In this document: positions 1 to 9,614 of the stretch, piece by piece | Layout: each line of letters opens with the position of its first letter | How positions within the stretch are numbered: the first letter of the stretch is position 1 | From: Zygnema cylindricum | Lineage: Eukaryota > Streptophyta > Zygnematophyceae > Zygnematales > Zygnemataceae | Assembly: GCA_037447655.1 (NCBI GenBank) | Contig: JBBHKE010003563.1 | Span: forward strand, 31,524 to 95,523 | Length of the DNA stretch: 64,000 nt | Direction: 5' to 3' | Translations under genes and position numbers: made by a program | Notes under the pieces: generated by a model | What the model was told of the DNA's origin: nothing | What the model saw: only the letters and a program-made list of their open reading frames with translations | Databases searched by the model: none

Positions 1-260
1 GTTTTGGCCATCAAACTTCTAGATACTATTAGAAGTGGCATAGCTAGGCCCATAACCTATTGGAGGTGGATTGGCGGAAGCCATGAAATTGTACACAAGA
101 GAAAGATCAATGTATTGGAGAGAGGAATTGATTTGTATTTGGGATGATTTCATTAAGTGAGAAGAGTCACTTATATACAAAATATACAATGCTAATTACT
201 GTGGAGTCTAAGCGCTCTATAGTGCGCTGTAACAAAGGAATCCTATTCTAGATTCTAACA
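1..260 (-). mobile_element. Ty1/copia element cut by window start: 5' LTR, primer site and first bases of gag
   Basis: On the minus strand an LTR of about 203 bp runs from 260 (begins TGTTAGAATC) to 58 and contains a TATATAAG box. It is followed directly by GGTTATGGGCC (57-47), the same primer site as the copia elements further in. The bases next to the window edge read on the minus strand like a copia gag start (an F-D-G-Q motif). The LTR ends in TA rather than the usual CA, as does the related end at 18138. The rest of the element lies outside the window, so the TSD cannot be checked. Confidence 0.65.
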
Positions 261-511
261 AATGTATGTAAGACAAAAGACTGGACCGTCGCCCAAAAGA
301 CTGGACCGACGGGCAAAGGACTTCTACGTAAAAAGACTAGATCGACGTATGTAACAAAAAAGTACAAATGATTGCACCGACGTATGGAAGTACGGATAGG
401 ACCAAAAGTGAGACGTCCGGATAAGATGGTCAACAAGACTTGACCGACATAAGAAAAAGTACGGACAAGACAAAAATAACCTGATGCTAAATGTCCCTAA
501 ATGTCCCTTAA

Positions 512-690
512 CAGAGAGGGAGAGGGAGAGGGAGAGGGAGAGGGAGAGGGAGAGGGAGAGGGAGAGGGAGAGGGAGAGGAGAGGGCGAGGGAGAGGGAGA
601 AAGAGAGAGAGAGGGCGAGGGAGAGGCAAAGTGGGGAGAGGGAGAGGCAAAGTGGGGAGAGGGAGAGGCAAAGTGGGGAGAGGGAGAGGG
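512..690. repeat. (GAGGGA)n purine microsatellite
   Basis: An almost pure purine tract made first of GAGGGA-type hexamers, then of a unit of about 20 bp containing GGCAAAGTGGGGA repeated three times (about 625-685). The RE-rich and RG-rich reading frames across it are artefacts of the repeat. The flank at 261-511 shows no recognisable feature. Confidence 0.95.
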
Positions 691-789
691 AGGTAGATGT
701 GTTTCTGGTTAATAAAGCCTAAGGTCCACGTTTTTATCAACCCATTGCAACAAGTTTGAAAAAAAAAGAAAAAAATAATAATACAAATC

Positions 790-1326
790 TTCCGGCCTGT
801 AGCTGGTGGTATATAAAACTTTTTGTTAGTGAAAAACTGACTGCTATATAGCATCCGGTCTTGTCCGTAAAATCCAATTGTAACGGAATCCATGTAACCT
901 CTCGTACTCCTCTATTAGATTCTTACTATCTTCTAATAAAGCCAAATATTTTAACAATCCTTGCCTCCCATTGGGCGACGCCTTCATATGGATCACTGTT
1001 TCTGTTGTGTTATCGATGGAGACTTCCTTCTGTTCCGCAATTTGCGCTGCGACATCATTGGTTCCTCTAAGGAGGTAAATCATCCACGCATTTTTTTCAC
1101 GTGGGGTGACGACAAAAATGTCGGCATTTGGGTAAAATGGGAATAAATGTGCTTTTATGCTTTCGGCGGTGAGTTCGAAAGCGCGCAAACCACCGACGAG
1201 AGAAATGGCGATTCGGGTTTTGGGAGAGGAGGGGAATTGGTATATGGCGGAGGAGAAGGGAGAGGAGAAGGAGAGGAATATGAGAAAAGAGAGGAAAATG
1301 GGTGTGGGAAATGACAATATCCTCAT
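790..1326 (-). pseudogene. Secreted glycosyltransferase-like protein, 5' part only, frameshifted
   Basis: The frame starting at 1326 begins with a clear signal peptide (MRILSFPTP then a hydrophobic FLSFLIFLSF stretch). It continues with LVGGLRAFELT, an acidic NADIFVVTP segment and YNWILRTRPDA, a pattern like uncharacterised plant secretory-pathway glycosyltransferase-type proteins (possibly the DUF7796 group; family name from memory). It meets a TAG at about 844-846. Directly after that point the other frame continues the expected sequence (YSSQFF, then FYIPPATGRK), so one frame change separates the two halves. After about 790 homology stops in an AT-rich and then purine-repeat tract. I see no GT donor that bypasses the stop. 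An in-frame ATG at 1386 is less likely as start because it would put 20 polar residues before the signal peptide. Either a pseudogene or a base error in a real gene with 3' exons missing. Confidence 0.5.
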
Positions 1327-1386
1327 CTTCTCTTTCCAATTTCTAGTGGTTAAGTATCTATAGGTTTTAGGATTTGAAAGGTTCAA

Positions 1387-1917
1387 AAATCAATGTCTCA
1401 AGTGAGGAGATATCTTGCTTTTAGAGCTTGTTACTGCTATTTAGTTAAAGATAAAATACGTACTTTATCTGTACGTTTTTATGAGTTTTCATGTTCTCGT
1501 ATTTAAGAAATTCATAAAAGTTGTTTCGCTATTTGTCTCAAACAAATGTGAAATTTCCCAGGAAACGAAATGTTTTTTTCGGAGAAAACTCTCCGTACGT
1601 ATGACTGTGGGGGAGGGGTTCTTTTAAACAATTCTGTACAGAAATAGTACTTGACACATCGGATCCCAATCTCTAAAATTGATTTCTCTAAAATTTGACT
1701 CATAATTGATTTCCAATCATAAAGACAAGGAAACACCTGTTCTCAGATGTTCAAACATCGACTATGTGAACGCTAGCTCGTCGCCACAAATTTGGACCCT
1801 CAAACCTAAAATTTAATTATTAACTTTAATGGTTTTCTTCCGTTAAAAAAAAATTGTTTAATTAGCGATCATAACTCTACTTTGGACAGTTTGTGTCAAA
1901 ATACCCACTCTCCCACC
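1387..1917. other. Intergenic, no feature seen
   Basis: AT-rich DNA without a convincing reading frame, RNA gene or repeat boundary. Confidence 0.5.
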
Positions 1918-1932
1918 CCCTCTCCCCCCCCT

Positions 1933-2002
<70 letters not shown>

Positions 2003-2010
2003 TCCCTCTC
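1918..2010. repeat. (CT)n microsatellite
   Basis: Pyrimidine tract on the plus strand, mostly perfect CT dinucleotides from about 1935 to 1998. Confidence 0.95.
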
Positions 2011-2084
2011 ATGTGCACACATTGTTACAATTCAATATAGAGAATTATAGAGAATCAAACACATTCAATATTTTAGTTCGCGGC

Positions 2085-2280
2085 GACGATACATTTCGAA
2101 ATGGTACGCTTCGCGTTCTGTTGTTAAGAAAATAAGAGAAGAGTGAGAGAAGAGAATGCCTTGTATAAAAAGGCTTCGACCGTTTTTTTTTATAAATCTC
2201 TTTTTGGCTGATTGTGTAATTTATTGTGTTCTTACATAATGATATTTTCTTCTTGTGTTTCTTTCACACAACTCATTAGC
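2085..2280 (+). repeat. Possible LTR relic related to E3
   Basis: The order GAGAAGAG, then AAAGGCTTCGACC, then TATAAATCTCTTTTTGG, resembles the end of the E3 LTR (33560-33720: GAGAAGAGAG, AGGCTTCGGCC, TATAAATTTTTTTGG). No boundaries or TSD are visible and the match is weak. From 2281 to 2703 I see nothing else. Confidence 0.3.
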
Positions 2281-2703
2281 TAAATGTGCGTGCATATAGC
2301 CTCACATGTTGATAAATGAGAAAAATGGTGTCAATGTGAGTTTTCCAAATGAAACGTCGCAATTCAACTCAACCAAAACGGTATTGTAATATTAAAAATG
2401 TGATGAGAGTAATTTTGTTTGCGTATACGTCCAAGTAAGTGTTTTTTATTCTGTCTTTTTTCTAAAAAATTGAACTCGCGACGAGATAATCTTCTACCGT
2501 ACGTAGTTTTGCAAAAACCATAATACAATATCTTGAATCTTTGAATTTTACATCTTCATTTTTTCAACCCAAGCGCACGTGATTCAAACTCATCATCAGA
2601 CTTTAACTGAAATAAACTCTAGAGTCATTTTTTGTTAAAGTTATATTTGAACGAGAACTAGGAAAATATTTATGCAAGAGCCAAATGTACTTGAACTTTA
2701 GAG

Positions 2704-3123
2704 TGTTGATTTCCATGAAATCGGGGATTCGGTATGTCCTATACTAGGGAAAAGTGAGTCAGCCAGGGCTCGAACCTGGGACCTCTGACTTGAGCTGTCA
2801 GGGCACTAACCACTGTGCCACCAGCTCGATGTGGAGCCTGGCATGTCCGTACCTATTTATTTTAGGCGGCTTCGAGTGTGACGTATCACATTCTACCCCG
2901 TACTGAACCAGCATTCACGTGCCAATCCAACACCCACCCTCACGCAAGGCTGGTCAAACCATCCGCAATCCCGCTGGCACCGATACCATGTTGATTTCTG
3001 TGAAATCCGAGATTAGGTATGTCCCATACTAGGGAAAAGTGAGTCGACCAGGGCTCAAACCTGTGACCTCTGACTTGAGCTGTCACGGCACTGACCACTG
3101 TGCCACCACCTCCATGTGGAGCC
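2704..3123 (-). mobile_element. TRIM-like miniature LTR element (left part; continues at 17075-17168)
   Basis: Two direct copies of a 229-bp sequence, 2704-2932 and 2989-3123 joined to 17075-17168, flank a 56-bp interior. On the minus strand each copy begins TGTTGGATTGG and ends AAATCAACA, i.e. TG...CA. The interior starts with TGGTATCGGTGCC, close to the canonical initiator-Met primer site TGGTATCAGAGCC, and ends with the purine-rich GTGAGGGTGGG just before the next LTR. This is the LTR-PBS-PPT-LTR layout of a terminal-repeat retrotransposon in miniature. The second LTR was split by E1, and the halves add up to exactly 229 bp once the 5-bp TSD is removed. No coding capacity. No TSD of the TRIM itself is visible (TAGAG left, CCGCT right), so one end may be rearranged. 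Confidence 0.8.
2755..2827 (-). other. tRNA-like module inside the TRIM LTR
   Basis: Read on the minus strand, 73 nt fold as a tRNA. The acceptor stem has 6 of 7 pairs including two G-U; the D stem is GCAC/GTGC; the anticodon stem CTGAC/GTCAG is perfect; the variable loop has 5 nt; the T stem CCAGG/CCTGG is perfect around TTCGAGC. The A box (TGGCACAGTGG) and B box (GGTTCGAGCCC) fit Pol III internal promoters, and TTTT follows 8 nt downstream. The loop is AGCTCAA, lacking the universal U33, so it is unlikely to be a working tRNA. The second LTR copy (about 3042-3114) keeps the layout with more mismatches. Confidence 0.7.
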
Positions 3124-5258
3124 TGTAGAAATTAATGGTTCCTTTTTAAGTATTTTCTAGGTTTAAATTAAAATACAGAAAGAAGTCGAGGCAGTCTATC
3201 TGTAACTTCTCTCTCGAACTCCAACACTTGTCGCACTCATTGGGAAGTTAGAGTGGAAGCTAGAGCCATGGCTGCCTAGTCTATCCAGAGATTTACGGGA
3301 AATAGATTAGTTTATTTACCTGTTTATTTACTAAAAGGATTGGTGTCAGAACCAGGATTTGATCCTGGTACCCACAGAATCATAGATAGCCGGCAGCCGG
3401 TAGCCCTAACCGTTAAGTCTAAATCCAACAATACATAGTATAAGGTTTGATAATTATTCAAATACAATTACGTTTGATAATTCATTTAACTACAACTGCG
3501 TACGAGATACATAGATCTAGTTGAAATTCTATGGGCTCCATTGCCCACAGAATTCGCAGATCCAAAAGAAGCTAATCTAGATAGTGCCGACTCCAAGTTG
3601 ATATAAACCCAAATGAATGATCCCTTGACAATTAGAACCCCAATACACCTTCACCCCTGTGAAGAGAAGACCTTCTGTGTGCTCAGTTCCACCACAGAAT
3701 GCAAAGCTTGAATATGTGTTTTGGACAATATTCCCCAATTTGACTTTCCCACTGAATAAGTGCCACCCTGGCACGCAAAGACTCTGACCGACTACACCCC
3801 TGTGTAGATTGGACTCCCCTGAGTCCGCAGCAAAAAGAATCACTGAATTTGCTCACCCGAGCATTAAGTTATGGCTGGTCAAAGATGACCTTTATAGTTA
3901 CAAGCTCTCTTAGAGAGAGAGGTACCTAAATATTACTAAGTCTCGGTCTGCCTACTCACGACTACCTACTACTAAACCCTAGTCCAATAGGAACACTATA
4001 TAGTACAAGAAGGTACAATGGGCGATGTACTTATTGTACGACCATTGTACGACAAGGTCTACAAGGTGACACCTGTCAAATCGGAAGCCATGGTTCCTCC
4101 TCCCATCTTCTCCGGTATCAAATAATGTGGCGCCACGTGGCACCGCGTGACGCTATCTTCGTATGCCGCCAAAAGCTCACTTCGCGTGGCGGCTATAATG
4201 CCGGCCGTCCGATCAAAACATATTTTACATGGTTCAGATTCGCGTACGTGCATGAATTGCTCCTTTTGGTTAGTCTGCTGTTAACTAGCTGTTGCGTTAA
4301 TGTTTATATATCTTTGAAACCCGTCACGTGTATCGTTTCGGTAACGCCTTATTGGATAAGGCTTACGTCTACATAGCAAACCATAGACCCAGGTTTAAAT
4401 CCGGTTTAGAGCAGCATAATGGCCAACTATCAGTTTTCCTGCCTGTTTTTGCCTGTTTCTTCTTTTTGACTATGGGGGCAGCCATGGCTATCTCTGTCTT
4501 CCATTGACTACGACAAGTATGGATGACTTAGACAAGACCATCTGACAAACACACAGAATAAATTCAGACCTAGAAAATACACAAATTTAACACTAGTTAT
4601 GTAAAAGTACAGATTAAGGTACGGACAAAGAACAAGTATCGCGCATTTGTTTCGATACCGAAACGAATACCGCGCAGGTATTTATTACGGCTACGATTAA
4701 ATATGCATTTAATCGGACGGCCGTAATGAATGCCGAGATCGCGGAAGAGGATTTTGGTGGTTTGTGGTCATCGCCACATCGGATGACACGTGGCAGAAAG
4801 ACATTGGATCGCGGCATCTCTGGAGATTAAAGGAGCGAATCCGGATATACCACGTGTCGACATTTAGGACATGTCGTACATTATTCGTACAATAAGTCCA
4901 CCGACAGCTGTACTTTTGTGTACAGAGGAAAAATATGATTGGTCCGTACATCTATAGATAGAGTTTGTGAGAGAGATAAGACTTAGAAAAAATTGGTAGA
5001 TAGGATCCTCTCTCCAGAGAGCTTCTGTACAAAAGGTCAACTTTGACCCTCCATAACTTACTGCTCAGGGAGCAAATTCAGAGATTCTTTTTGCTATCGA
5101 CTCAGGGGAGTCTTGCCTTCACAGGGGTGAAGGTGGTCAGAGTTTTTTGTTTGCCAGGGTGGTAGTAATTCTTGCTGAAACACAAAGGGGTCAGGGTTAT
5201 CCTAGAGGCTTCTTGGAAGCTGTCCACTCTGAGGACTTATGGAGGTCTCAGGGTTTCA
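3124..5258 (+). repeat. E1 5' LTR (1059 bp, interrupted by a solo LTR)
   Basis: Matches the 3' LTR from TGTAGAAATTAATGG to TTTCA. The match breaks at 3521/4593, where the nested solo LTR sits, and resumes with TATGTAAAAGTAC. The two E1 LTRs have clearly diverged, showing an older insertion than E2. Confidence 0.92.
3522..4592 (-). mobile_element. Solo copia LTR nested in the E1 5' LTR
   Basis: 1071 bp, TGAAATTCTATGGG...AATTTAACA on the plus strand, flanked by CTAGT at 3517-3521 and 4593-4597. The E1 3' LTR has an uninterrupted CATAGATCCAGTAATG at the same spot, which confirms the insertion. It is related to the E2 LTR in reverse orientation: both start TGTT(A/G)AA with TATTTTCTAG nearby and share the CTCAGGGGAG-type segment. 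Recombination between the two LTRs of a former full element best explains a lone LTR. Confidence 0.93.
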
Positions 5259-6340
5259 GGTTATGGGCCCACCCTCTAGGGTACGAATCTTTAATGGAAC
5301 TGACTTCATTTACTGGGAAAGTATGATGATAGGAGCTCTATGCGAAAAAAAAGGTTTTGGGGGATAGTGAGTGGACGGTTCGGGCGTCCATCAAGTCTTG
5401 GAATTCTTCCAAGGTTTGGAGGAAGCAGATTCACAAAGAAAGCAGATCCATCTTCAATGGAGGAGACAAAGAAAGGAGAGGTGGTGGACAAAGCAACGGA
5501 GAAGGAGACAACTCACCAATAGCAACTGGTTCAACATTCATGTCACCTATTCCGAGGATCTAGGAAAATGATACTAATACGTGGGACTTCAACAATATGG
5601 CGACAAAGCACTTCATCCTCGGCCATCTTACTCAAGGGCTTGCATGTCCTCATTTGTAGGAAAAAATGGCATATGATCTTTGGATGGCTCCCTTAGAGAT
5701 GTAGCGAAGCAACAACAATTGGCTAATCATAAAAGTAAGGAGTATGTATAGAAAGAGGGGAAGATGTTGGATTTTTGCAATGAGCTTGCTACACTTTTTA
5801 TGGAGCTAGAGAGTGCTGGAAAAGATTTTAGTGAAAAATAAAAGGTTAACTGTTTACTGATAAAGTTACCCGATGAGTTCGAGAAACATAGTCAACCGTG
5901 TGCAGAACTTGCCGGACTCAAAATGGATATGGAACTCAGTGGTAGGGATGATTCTCGTTCGGTTTATACAATTGAGATCCGAAGGGGAGGAAAGAGTGGG
6001 CAAGCCTTGGCAGCTGCGACCGATTGGAGGAACAAGGATTCTCGGAAACCGGTCACAAACTATGGGGGGAGGGAGCAGAAAAATCAGACCGACAAGTTAG
6101 GACCAATGGCTCCCAAAGGTTTATGTCATTTTTGTAAGAAACCGGGGCACTATATGGCAGAGTTCACTAAGCTAACCGAGCTTTGGTTAAAGGAGGGGTA
6201 GACCGGTGAAACCCCGAGAGGAAAGAAAAAGGCCCTTATGACACAAGTACACGAGGCAGAATCCGAGGACGAGGACAATGAGCTTCTATTGAATGAGGAG
6301 TTGGAGGCGAAAAAAAAGTCAAAATTCCACGAAGGCAGAA
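5239..6340 (+). pseudogene. E1 gag, broken
   Basis: An in-frame ATG at 5239 in the LTR end and another in the primer site (5263) lead into the gag start (RIFNGTDFIYWES, then GALCEK). The frame shifts in the A8 run at about 5344-5351, continues as RFWGIVSG, and meets further stops (about 5520, 5657 and on). The equivalent E2 segment is aligned throughout. The nucleocapsid zinc knuckle at about 6127-6170 reads CHFCKKPGHYMAEF: the fourth ligand Cys of CX2CX4HX4C is replaced by Phe. Gag would package the element RNA; this copy cannot encode it. Confidence 0.8.
5259..5271 (+). promoter_or_regulatory. E1 primer-binding site, half-tRNA type
   Basis: GGTTATGGGCCCA is complementary to the anticodon-loop region of eukaryotic initiator tRNA-Met (TGGGCCCATAACC, anticodon CAT), not to its 3' end. 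This matches the half-tRNA priming known for Drosophila copia. It directly abuts the LTR end. Confidence 0.85.
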
Positions 6341-6356
6341 ATGTGCTTACGCTGGA

Positions 6357-8594
6357 TTGAAAGGTGAAGCAGGCTGGATTGTAGATTCAGGTGCCTCTAT
6401 GCACATGTGTAAGGATAAGCACCTATTCACTAAGATAAGAAAGATTCCCACCGTAGAGATAGAGTACGGGGATGGGAGGATAGTCACTACTACTCTTGTA
6501 GGATCGGTAGATCTGAAAGTGTTAGTACAAGGAAAGACATCTATAGTAACATTCTCTGATGTATTGTTTATTTCCGGAGCTGAACAAAAACCTCATCTCT
6601 ATATCTGTATTAGATGATAAGGGTTTTTTACTAGCACTAGGGGAGGAGTCTTTACTGCTAGTTTTGAGGAAGAGGTCTATTTCATTGCTGAGAAAGGTAG
6701 CCATGGGATGTTTAGGCTGATCTTAAGTAATGAAACAAAGAAACTTTATTATGCTGGTGTTCATGATATTATGATGTGGCATAAGAGGCTTGGGCATGTG
6801 AATCTAGATAAGTTAAGAGAGATGAAAAAGATGGGAGTGGTGGAAGGGATTCAGTTCAGTGAGAGTGATAATATAAGTGATTGTAGTGGGTGTGCTCAAG
6901 GTAAAGCACACAGATTACCCTTTCCTAAAACAGCCACCTACAAGGGAGAAAAACTTCTAGATCTAGTACACACAGATATTTGGGGACCGGCTAGAGTGCC
7001 CTCACCGGGGGGGAAGAGATTTATGATGACTATAACTGATGATTGGTCTCGGTATTCCCGGGTGTATTTTTTGAAAAACAAGTCAGAAGCTGAGGATTGT
7101 TTTAGACAATATAAAGCATGGAGCGAAAAACTCCATGAAACTCCAATCAAGAGAGTAAGGAGTGACAATGGTGGAGAGTATACTTCTAACCAGTTTGAGG
7201 TTTTTCTGAGGGAAGATGGGGTCCAACACCAAAAGACAGTTCCAGAAAATCCAGAACAGAATGAGGTAGCTAAAAGGTTAGAACACTAAGTGATAGTGCT
7301 AGAAGTATGTTGTCAGATAAGAAGATAGGAAAAAGGTTTTGGGCAGAAGCAATGAACTTTGCAAATTACCTCAAAAATAGAGTTTTTACTTCAGCTATAA
7401 AAGATCAAACACCTTATGAGAGATGGACAGGCTGGAAACCAGACATATCTCACTTAAAGGTTTTCAGCAGTCAAGTATTCAGTGTAGATACAGATCGGTC
7501 TAATTGGAAGTTAGATCCTAAAGGAAAATCGGGATACTTATTAGGATATAATGAGGATGTTAAAGGATATAGAGTTTGTGATCTAAAAAGGGAAGATATA
7601 ATCTTAGTAAAGCATCTAGTAGTTATGGATGAAAGAAAGTCTGTGGATCCCTTCAAATATACAAAGTCAGTAAAAATCAGATTTGAGTCAGAAAATTCCG
7701 GTGACTTTGAGCTTCCTAACTATCCAGGTTTTAGAGAAGATGACATTCTTACAGGTACAAATCAGACCGAAAAGGCCTCGGATGTGGAAACTCCAGTGAC
7801 AACTCTACCCGAAGCTGAAGACGTGGTGGAAATTGATTCGGAATCAAGGGATATGGGAGAAGCCGAGTTTGTTCGAAAAAATCCACGAGAACCATCTATT
7901 CCGGCCTCAGATTTTGAGGGGGAAAGGAGAAGTAGCAAAAGACTGCAAGAAAAACAGGTTAATAACAAGGTAACTAAACTATATCATCAAGATGAACCTC
8001 AAACTTATTGAGAGGCGATGACTTGTCCAGAAAGAAATCGATGGAAGACAACCAACAATGAGGAGATGGCCTCAATTATGGCAGTCGATACTTGGGAGCT
8101 GGTGGATTGTCCACCTAACCGAAAACCAATCGGTTGTAAGTGGGTTTTCAAATTAAAACTGAACCCAGATAACACGATCGAGCGCTACAAGGCCGATTTG
8201 TGGCAAAGGGATTTACACCAAATGAGGGAATTGACTACGAGGAAACCTTTGCTCCGGTGGTCGGATTTCCCTCCGTCCGCATACTTCTCAACCTGGCAGC
8301 AGCGGAAGACATAGAAGTGTACCAGATGGACATCAAGACAACCTTTTTCCATGGAGAATTGGAAGAGGATATCTTCATGCGACAACTTGAAGGGTTTGTG
8401 GAGGAAGGAGAGGAGAGTAAGGTATGCCGGCTGATTAAATCTCTTTATGGTTAGAAACAGGCGCCTCGACAGTGGAATAAGAATCTTGATGAGTTTCTTA
8501 CAGGTCTAAGATATATCCGGATCATCTCAGATCACTCAATCTATGTTTTCGAAGATGAGGAAGGTTTTATATTTATTGCAATTTATGTTGATGA
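6357..8594 (+). pseudogene. E1 pol 5' part: protease, integrase, reverse transcriptase up to YVDD
   Basis: Protease motif WIVDSGASMHMC at about 6379. Integrase has the zinc-binding H-H-C-C block (HKRLGHVN, then CSGCAQGKAHRLPF), the catalytic DLVHTDIWG at about 6961 and RSDNGGEY at about 7162. The integrase C-terminal/GAG-type linker follows (7307-8011), then the RT start (WELVDCPPNRKPIGCKWVFK, from about 8094). Breaks include a frameshift near 6590-6640, a stop near 7289 and at 8009, a frameshift near 8195, and TAG within LYG*KQAPRQW at about 8453. The frame reaches IYVDD at 8582-8595, where E2 is inserted. Confidence 0.9.
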
Positions 8595-9596
8595 TGCAAT
8601 TATGTGTCCTCCATTGGACTACAGAATACAGGAAGCCTCTACATAGTATTTAACTAACCCACTTTAAGCCACGACCACTTCTGCCCAAGAAGGCAAACTG
8701 AGAATTTGACTGCACCCCTGTCTAGCCTGGACTCCCCTGAGTCCGTAGCAAAAAGAATCACTGAAAACGGCCAACCAGGCGATAAGTTATGAGCCGGCAA
8801 AAATGCCAATTTATACAAAGCTCTCTTAGAGAGAGGTGTCTGTCTACCAAATATTTCCTAAGTCCTAAATCCCTCTCACAACCCCTATCTACTAAAGTAC
8901 GAACCAATCGTATTACTGTGAAGTACAGAAAGGTACTATGGCCGATGTACTTTCTGTACGGCCGGTGTACGACAAGGCTCTTGAGTGGACGCGTGTCATT
9001 TTTCCACTTGTCCGTATTTCCTCCGGAATTCCCGCGACCGAATGTCATCCTTCCACGCGGCGCCACGTCATGCCACGTCCATAAAATCCAAAGTGACCAT
9101 TCCGCGATCTCGGCGACGATGTGCGCCGTCGGATTAAATCCGACATTAAATGTCGACCGTTAAAAGTGTTTGTTTCATTTGTTTCGTGCGAAATGACGTT
9201 TCGCACTAAACCTTAACAAGTTCTAGTTTCGTTTCGTTTCATATTCCAGTTAGATCATTTCGGTACTATACAACAGTTTATATATGAATGAAACCCTATA
9301 TAATCTAACGGACTTCTACGACAGACAGGTTAGAGCTAACGGCTACGCCGCGCTCTACCGGTTGGGGGTTCGAGTCCTGCCGGACTCAACCTTTTGTTGA
9401 GAGTGACTTAAGTCACTCTTTAGTCCTTCCTATGGAGCTGAGGCACTCATGGCTCCATCGCTCTCCCTCTCTTTCAGTGACTACAACAAGTATGGGGGGG
9501 AGAGAGAAGAGATGAAGGCAGGCTGCCATCATTTCTTATATATGTTTCCGCTAATTTATTTTAAACTAGAAAATACAAAAACTACTTATTTCAACA
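8595..9596 (-). repeat. E2 3' LTR
   Basis: Minus strand TGTTGAAATAAG...GAATTGCA-type ends. Contains an antisense tRNA-like B box (GGTTCGAGTCC on the plus strand at 9367-9377) and the segment CTCCCCTGAGTCC shared with the solo LTRs at 3522 and 39825. Confidence 0.95.
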
Positions 9597-9614
9597 CTCC
9601 CCTTATTTTCTAGT

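Noticed and set aside
484-722. Open frames rich in RE/RG or GE/RE on the plus strand
   Set aside because: Produced by the GAGGGA repeat; no start context or codon variety.
2704-2932. Interpretation of the tRNA-like repeat as a plain tRNA-derived SINE
   Set aside because: The unit does not begin at the tRNA head, has TG...CA ends, and the copies are separated by a primer-site and purine-tract interior, which fits LTR structure better.
8789-9163. 124-aa plus-strand frame and its 102-aa antisense partner, duplicated at 14133-14507
   Set aside because: Both lie in the E2 LTRs; the duplication is the LTR pair, not a gene family.
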